Below the pieces are notes generated by a model that ran no database searches, had not been told where the DNA came from, and worked only from the letters and a program-made list of their open reading frames with translations. 6,032 nt of DNA from Candidatus Cloacimonadota bacterium (lineage in GTDB: Bacteria; Cloacimonadota; Cloacimonadia; Cloacimonadales; JAJBBL01), in the NCBI GenBank assembly GCA_020532365.1, contig JAJBBL010000197.1, positions 1 through 6,032 of the forward strand, given 5' to 3'. Positions 5,408 to 6,032 of this stretch are shown one piece after another. The position numbers were made by a program, and so were the translations under genes. Within the stretch, counting starts at the first letter, position 1. Each line of letters opens with the position of its first letter.

Positions 5408-6032
5408 TCACTCGGCCAGATTAACGGTTATATATTGATAATCGTCAGACCCTGAGAGTACATACAATAGAATTATATTTCTCTGTTCTTTCTCGAACTT
5501 TCCTTTAGCTTCGGTTGTAAGCTTGTTGTAGTCAACTAAGTCGGATACCTTTTGCCTATTTATCTCTTGGATAACCATACCTGGCTTGAGACCTGCACGT
5601 TGAGCTGGAGTGTTTGGAGTTACTTTAGTAATGACTACTCCGAAATCAGCAACGATCTGGTTTTTAGTAGCAAAGTCGTCAGTCAGCCCTTGTACATCTA
5701 ACCCTAACCAATGTGAGTTTTGTTTGGCAGGTTGGCTATTATTTCCTTCAGTAGAGGATAGTTCTGTCAAAATGACATATAGAGACTTACGCTGGTTATT
5801 ACGAACTACCTCTACCGGTATACGCTTCCCTACTATAGCGTTAGCCACAAGGATACGGAAATGAGAGACGTTTTTTACCGATTCATAATTAAACTTTAGG
5901 ATAACATCACCGTTTTTAAGTCCACCTTTCTCAGCAGGGGTATCTTTTTCAACCTTGGCGACCAATACTCCACCTATCTGTTTAAGCTCAAGACTTTGCT
6001 GCAAGTCAGCTGTAATCTCCTGCGGTAGAATA
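5408..6032 (-). CDS. DegP/HtrA-family serine protease, C-terminal tandem PDZ part (N-terminus cut by window edge)
   Basis: The frame is open from the right edge to TGA at 5408-5410, showing the last 207 residues of a periplasmic protease/chaperone of the DegP/DegQ (HtrA) type. A TTG at 6004 is not a real start, because the PDZ domain begins upstream of it. The first PDZ domain spans about residues 1-90 of the visible part, from the strand ITADLQQSLELKQIGGVLVA through the typical DTPAEKGGLKNGDVILKFN. A Ser/Asn/Gln-rich linker follows (about 92-107). The second PDZ domain starts at HWLGLDVQGL and contains GVVITKVTPNTPAQRAGLKPGMVIQEINRQKV. The catalytic His-Asp-Ser domain would lie beyond the window, so activity cannot be judged. 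Such proteins degrade or refold damaged envelope proteins, including outer-membrane proteins. The gene converges on trxB and shares its terminator; no functional link to trxB is implied. DegP, DegQ and DegS-like or MucD paralogues cannot be separated here, although two PDZ domains argue against DegS. Confidence 0.93.
   Translation of the reverse strand, partial: ILPQEITADLQQSLELKQIGGVLVAKVEKDTPAEKGGLKNGDVILKFNYESVKNVSHFRILVANAIVGKRIPVEVVRNNQRKSLYVILTELSSTEGNNSQPAKQNSHWLGLDVQGLTDDFATKNQIVADFGVVITKVTPNTPAQRAGLKPGMVIQEINRQKVSDLVDYNKLTTEAKGKFEKEQRNIILLYVLSGSDDYQYITVNLAE

Noticed and set aside
5610..5864. Plus-strand frame of 84 codons opposite the protease gene
   Set aside because: Shadow of the tandem PDZ coding region on the minus strand.

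Overview
The window looks like chromosomal sequence of a moderately AT-rich, diderm (Gram-negative-type) bacterium. It carries three consecutive genes for Sec-exported, cysteine-free proteins, one of them probably an outer-membrane beta-barrel. It also carries a PflX-type radical SAM protein, a thioredoxin reductase and the C-terminal end of a DegP/HtrA-type periplasmic protease. The style of the exported trio (beta-sandwich protein, soluble FecR-domain protein, Ig-like plus barrel protein) reminds me of the FCB group, for example Cloacimonadota. That assignment is inference only. I see no rRNA, tRNA, CRISPR array, insertion sequence or phage gene.

Layout. Bases 1-2952 hold three genes on the minus strand, read from high to low coordinates. 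They are a 365-residue secreted beta-sandwich protein, a 223-residue FecR-domain protein and a large surface/outer-membrane protein that runs off the left edge with 387 residues visible. Gaps between them are 9-11 bases and each has a Shine-Dalgarno sequence, so they almost certainly form one transcription unit. A doubtful 80-codon minus-strand frame overlaps the first gene by the four bases ATGA.

Bases 2953-3449 form a divergent intergenic region. It contains a 9/10-matching direct repeat spaced 21 bp apart, a possible extended -10 promoter and a bulged hairpin just ahead of the radical SAM gene. Bases 3450-5329 hold the radical SAM gene and trxB on the plus strand, 53 bases apart. A strong 13-bp hairpin at 5353-5386 separates trxB from the convergent protease gene (minus strand, 5408 to the right edge) and probably terminates both.

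How the genes may fit together. The left-hand trio is an envelope/surface module. FecR domains sense or bind at the envelope, and the beta-sandwich and barrel proteins may act with it, but the substrate is unknown. The plus-strand pair joins an Fe-S radical enzyme of unknown substrate to a thiol-redox enzyme. The protease belongs to envelope quality control and is transcribed separately. The best candidates for something undescribed are the exported trio with its upstream region and the PflX-trxB pairing.
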